Assembly (NCBI GenBank): GCA_018064755.1
Contig: JAGHUP010000003.1
Location: 62,001-126,000 of the forward strand
DNA: 64,000 nt
Direction: 5' to 3'
From: Candidatus Crickella equi
GTDB taxonomy: Bacteria > Bacillota > Clostridia > Peptostreptococcales > Anaerovoracaceae
The translations under genes and the position numbers were made by a program. The notes under the pieces are model-generated. The model searched no databases and was not told the origin of the DNA. It was given only the letters and a program-made list of their open reading frames with translations. Below are positions 61,326 through 64,000 of this stretch, one piece after another. The first letter of the stretch is position 1. Every line of letters begins with the position of its first letter.

Positions 61326-64000
61326 ATGAGTTATAGATTAGGAATTGATGTAGGATCAACAACAGTCAAATTAGTAATTCTTGATGACGAGGATAAGATT
61401 GTTTATTCGCGTTACGAGAGACATATGTCAAGTGTGTTCGAGAAAGTTAGAGAACTCCTCGAAGACTTGTATAAAGAAAAGGGAGACATGACTCTGAGAC
61501 CTGTAATTACAGGTTCCGGCGGACTGTCTCTTGCTAACCTTTTTGGCATTAAATTTGAACAGGAAGTAATTTCCTGTACTAACGCCGTTGAGAAATTAAT
61601 CCCTCAGACAGATGTTGTTATCGAGCTAGGTGGAGAAGATGCCAAAATCACTTTCTTCGGTCAGTCGGTAGAACAGCGAATGAACGGTACTTGTGCCGGA
61701 GGAACAGGTGCTTTCATCGATCAGATGGCGATACTTCTTAATACTGACGCCGCAGGACTCAATGAAGCAGCTAAGGATTATCATATTCTATATCCAATCG
61801 CTTCAAGATGTGGAGTATTTGCAAAGACTGATATTCAGCCTCTAATTAATGATGGAGCTAACACTTCCGACATTGCGGCTTCGATTCTTCAGGCTGTTGT
61901 TAATCAGATGATATCTGGACTTGCTTGTGGACATCCGATTAAAGGAAATGTAGCATTCCTTGGAGGCCCGCTTGAGTATCTATCTGAGTTAAGAATAAGA
62001 TTTATAGAGACTCTCAATCTCAAGGATGAGAATATTATCTTCCCAGAGAATGCTAAGTATTTCGTTGCTATTGGAGCGGCATATCTTGCAGAAAAAGAGT
62101 CAGAATTACAGCTGTCTACACTTGTAGATAGAATTACTAATGCAAATTCTGATGAGGTAGCAGATACTCAGTACCTGCAGCCTTTATTTGAGTCTGATGA
62201 AGACTATCAGGAATTTAAGGACAGACATGCTAAAGCTAAGATTACAAGAGGAGATATTGCTAAGGCTATCGGACCTCTGTATCTCGGTATTGACGCTGGT
62301 TCAACTACAACCAAAGCTTGTCTGATTGACCAGGATAGAAAGGTTGTTTACGATCACTATCAAAATAATGAAGGTGATCCAGTAGGCGTTGTTAAGTCAG
62401 TTCTTAAGGAAGTATATGACTTAATGCCTGAGGGTGCATACATTGGAAGATCAACTGTAACAGGTTATGGAGAAGCACTGATTCAGGCAGCCTTCAGACT
62501 TGATGCCGGCGAGATTGAGACAATGGCTCACTATAAGGCTGCCAAGCAGTTTTTGCCTGATGTTAGCTTTATTCTGGATATTGGCGGTCAGGATATGAAG
62601 TGCATGAAGATTAAGGATGGTGCTATTAACAGCATTATGCTTAATGAGGCATGCTCTTCTGGTTGCGGTTCATTTATCGAGACTTATGCCAAGTCTGTAG
62701 ATATGTCAGTTCCTGATTTTGCACAGGAAGCACTTAAATCTAAGAAACCAGTTGATCTTGGAACCAGATGTACAGTATTTATGAATTCCAAGGTTAAACA
62801 GGCACAGAAAGAAGGTGCGACTGTTGCAGATATTTCTGCGGGTCTGTCATATTCAGTAATTAAGAATGCTCTATACAAGGTTATCAAGCTGAGAAATTCT
62901 AATGAGACAGGTAAACACGTAGTAGTTCAGGGCGGAACCTTCCTCAACGAGGCCGTTCTAAGAGCTATCGAGATTATCCTTGGAAAGGATGTAGTTAGAC
63001 CAGAGATATCAGGCCTAATGGGTGCTTATGGTGCAGCAATTGTAGCTCTTGAGAATCATACTCAGTGTGAAGTGTCAACTACAATGGGTGCTGATGAACT
63101 TGATAAATTTAGCGTTGAAACATCCAACGTAAGATGTAAGGGCTGCGGTAACAGCTGCGTTCTTACTATTTCCAAATTCTCCGATGGAAGCAAATTTGTA
63201 ACTGGTAATAGATGCGAAAGAGGAGCAGGAATTACTAAGACTGCTAGTAACATTCCTAACCTCTACAAAATTAAAGAAGACTTATTGTTCAACAGGCCTG
63301 TGCTTGATGAATCTGAAGCTCCACGTGGAGTAATTGGCATACCTAGAGTACTTAATATGTATGAGGATTATCCTTTCTGGCATGCATTCTTCACCAAGCT
63401 GGGATTCAGAATTATTCTGTCTCCACCTAGTAACAAAAAGATGTATGAAAGTGGCATGGACACCATTTCTTCAGATACAGCTTGTTATCCAGCTAAGCTG
63501 GTTCACGGTCATATTAAATGGCTTGTTGAGAATGGTGTAAAGCGCATCTTCTATCCATCTCTTAACTATGAGGCGGTAGAAGACGAAGAAGCGCCTAACC
63601 ATTACAATTGCCCAGTTGTTGCGACTTATCCAGAGGTAATCGACAAAAATATGGCTGATTACTTCTTCGAAAACGATGTAGAATTCTATCATCCATTCAT
63701 TCCGTATGATAACGATGATCGTATGAATGAAGAATTTGTAAGATTCTTCAGTGGCAAAAGAAAGGTTGACGTAGCAGCTGAGGAGAACATTGTTGAGAGT
63801 TTCCACTTTGGAGAGGATAAGAGAGAATACTCGCTATTCAATCTCAACACCGACCACCTTGAGCTCAAGCACGCAATTAATGCGGGTCGTTTTGCACAGA
63901 AGCAATATAAAGAGGCTGTTGCTCACGCTGGCGATGAAGCTTTGAAATATATGAAGGACTACAACAAGAAGGGAATTGTTCTTTCTGGACGTCCTTATCA
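61326..64000 (+). CDS. Large double 2-hydroxyacyl-CoA dehydratase activase (BadF/HgdC type), partial
   Basis: The frame starts at ATG 61326 after AGGGGT and stays open to the window edge (891 codons seen of an expected 1,400 or so). Domain 1 has the ASKHA phosphate motif GIDVGSTTVK (6-15) and the two cluster Cys, C123 and C162, placed as in HgdC. Domain 2 repeats GIDAGSTTTK (321-330), with ACSSGCGSF and GTRCTVFMNSK. A Cys-rich linker (CKGCGNSC...CERGAG) leads to a DUF2229-type region (GIPRVLNMYEDYPFW). Such proteins carry an activase and a dehydratase-like part in one chain. In fermenters, activases of this family drive radical 2-hydroxyacyl-CoA dehydratases; the exact role of the giant form is not established. 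Confidence 0.9.
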   Translation, partial: MSYRLGIDVGSTTVKLVILDDEDKIVYSRYERHMSSVFEKVRELLEDLYKEKGDMTLRPVITGSGGLSLANLFGIKFEQEVISCTNAVEKLIPQTDVVIELGGEDAKITFFGQSVEQRMNGTCAGGTGAFIDQMAILLNTDAAGLNEAAKDYHILYPIASRCGVFAKTDIQPLINDGANTSDIAASILQAVVNQMISGLACGHPIKGNVAFLGGPLEYLSELRIRFIETLNLKDENIIFPENAKYFVAIGAAYLAEKESELQLSTLVDRITNANSDEVADTQYLQPLFESDEDYQEFKDRHAKAKITRGDIAKAIGPLYLGIDAGSTTTKACLIDQDRKVVYDHYQNNEGDPVGVVKSVLKEVYDLMPEGAYIGRSTVTGYGEALIQAAFRLDAGEIETMAHYKAAKQFLPDVSFILDIGGQDMKCMKIKDGAINSIMLNEACSSGCGSFIETYAKSVDMSVPDFAQEALKSKKPVDLGTRCTVFMNSKVKQAQKEGATVADISAGLSYSVIKNALYKVIKLRNSNETGKHVVVQGGTFLNEAVLRAIEIILGKDVVRPEISGLMGAYGAAIVALENHTQCEVSTTMGADELDKFSVETSNVRCKGCGNSCVLTISKFSDGSKFVTGNRCERGAGITKTASNIPNLYKIKEDLLFNRPVLDESEAPRGVIGIPRVLNMYEDYPFWHAFFTKLGFRIILSPPSNKKMYESGMDTISSDTACYPAKLVHGHIKWLVENGVKRIFYPSLNYEAVEDEEAPNHYNCPVVATYPEVIDKNMADYFFENDVEFYHPFIPYDNDDRMNEEFVRFFSGKRKVDVAAEENIVESFHFGEDKREYSLFNLNTDHLELKHAINAGRFAQKQYKEAVAHAGDEALKYMKDYNKKGIVLSGRPY

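Noticed and set aside
1-64000. CRISPR arrays, tRNA genes, rRNA genes, prophage or insertion sequence genes
   Set aside because: No regularly spaced repeats, no tRNA T-loop or acceptor patterns, no rRNA segments and no transposase, integrase or phage protein were seen; the repeats present are dispersed palindromes.

Overview
The window is 64 kb of a gene-dense, moderately low-GC chromosome from an anaerobic Gram-positive bacterium of the class Clostridia. Supporting signs are AGGAGG-type ribosome binding sites, the Firmicutes gene orders rimP-nusA-ylxR-infB-rbfA-nrnA-truB-ribF-rpsO-pnp, plsX-rnc-smc-ftsY and dnaG-rpoD-trmK, a MurT/GatD-type pair, a butyrate kinase, and a type A RNase P RNA. 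A relative of Mogibacterium or the Eubacterium nodatum group would fit, but that placement is inference. Almost every gene is on the + strand. The exceptions are one small membrane protein gene (17939-18199) and the pepF-nadK pair (49750-52368).

Layout. 1-3857: 3' part of a Zn/Cd-type P1B ATPase and a class A penicillin-binding protein. 3943-12137: translation and RNA-maturation operon from rimP to ribF, ending in a small EamA-type membrane protein. 12223-14838: rpsO and pnp. 14928-17863: a DUF2207-type membrane protein and polyphosphate kinase. 17939-19754: a small membrane protein facing an NhaC-family antiporter. 19788-22904: a long, eukaryote-like isoleucyl-tRNA synthetase. 22959-36221: tightly packed rlmN, plsX, rnc, smc, ftsY, der, plsY, miaB, murT, a gatD-like gene and an M50 protease. 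36350-37650: an FCD/GntR regulator and endonuclease III. 37736-41130: glycolytic gap-pgk-tpiA followed by secG. 41158-42657: a protein with the membrane-pyrophosphatase fold that has lost the catalytic motifs. 42741-49122: buk, pheS, pheT, a DUF975 membrane protein and an RluD-type pseudouridine synthase. 49153-49719: a gene-free stretch with a nested palindrome and one broken ORF. 49750-60916: nadK and pepF on the minus strand, then a hypothetical protein, an M16 peptidase, dgt, dnaG, rpoD, trmK, a threonine dehydratase-like enzyme and a YkvI-type transporter. 60961-61303: RNase P RNA. 61326 to the end: a very large double 2-hydroxyacyl-CoA dehydratase activase, cut by the window edge.

The main unexplained signals are two families of dispersed REP/BIME-like palindromes and two apparent pseudoenzymes. 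Family A (core CCCGTTCCTAA / TTAGGAACGGG) has one full copy inside and in frame with the P-type ATPase gene, one half unit in frame inside infB, and two intergenic copies. Family B (core GGGTCAGACC flanked by TTGCAA) has one perfect 31-bp inverted pair before the rimP promoter and one direct pair that supplies the ribosome binding site and TTG start of rlmN. The first pseudoenzyme is the membrane-pyrophosphatase-like protein after secG: all hydrolytic motifs are gone, but residues matching the ion gate remain. The second is the GatD-like partner of MurT, in which the positions of the catalytic Cys and His are Thr and Ile.
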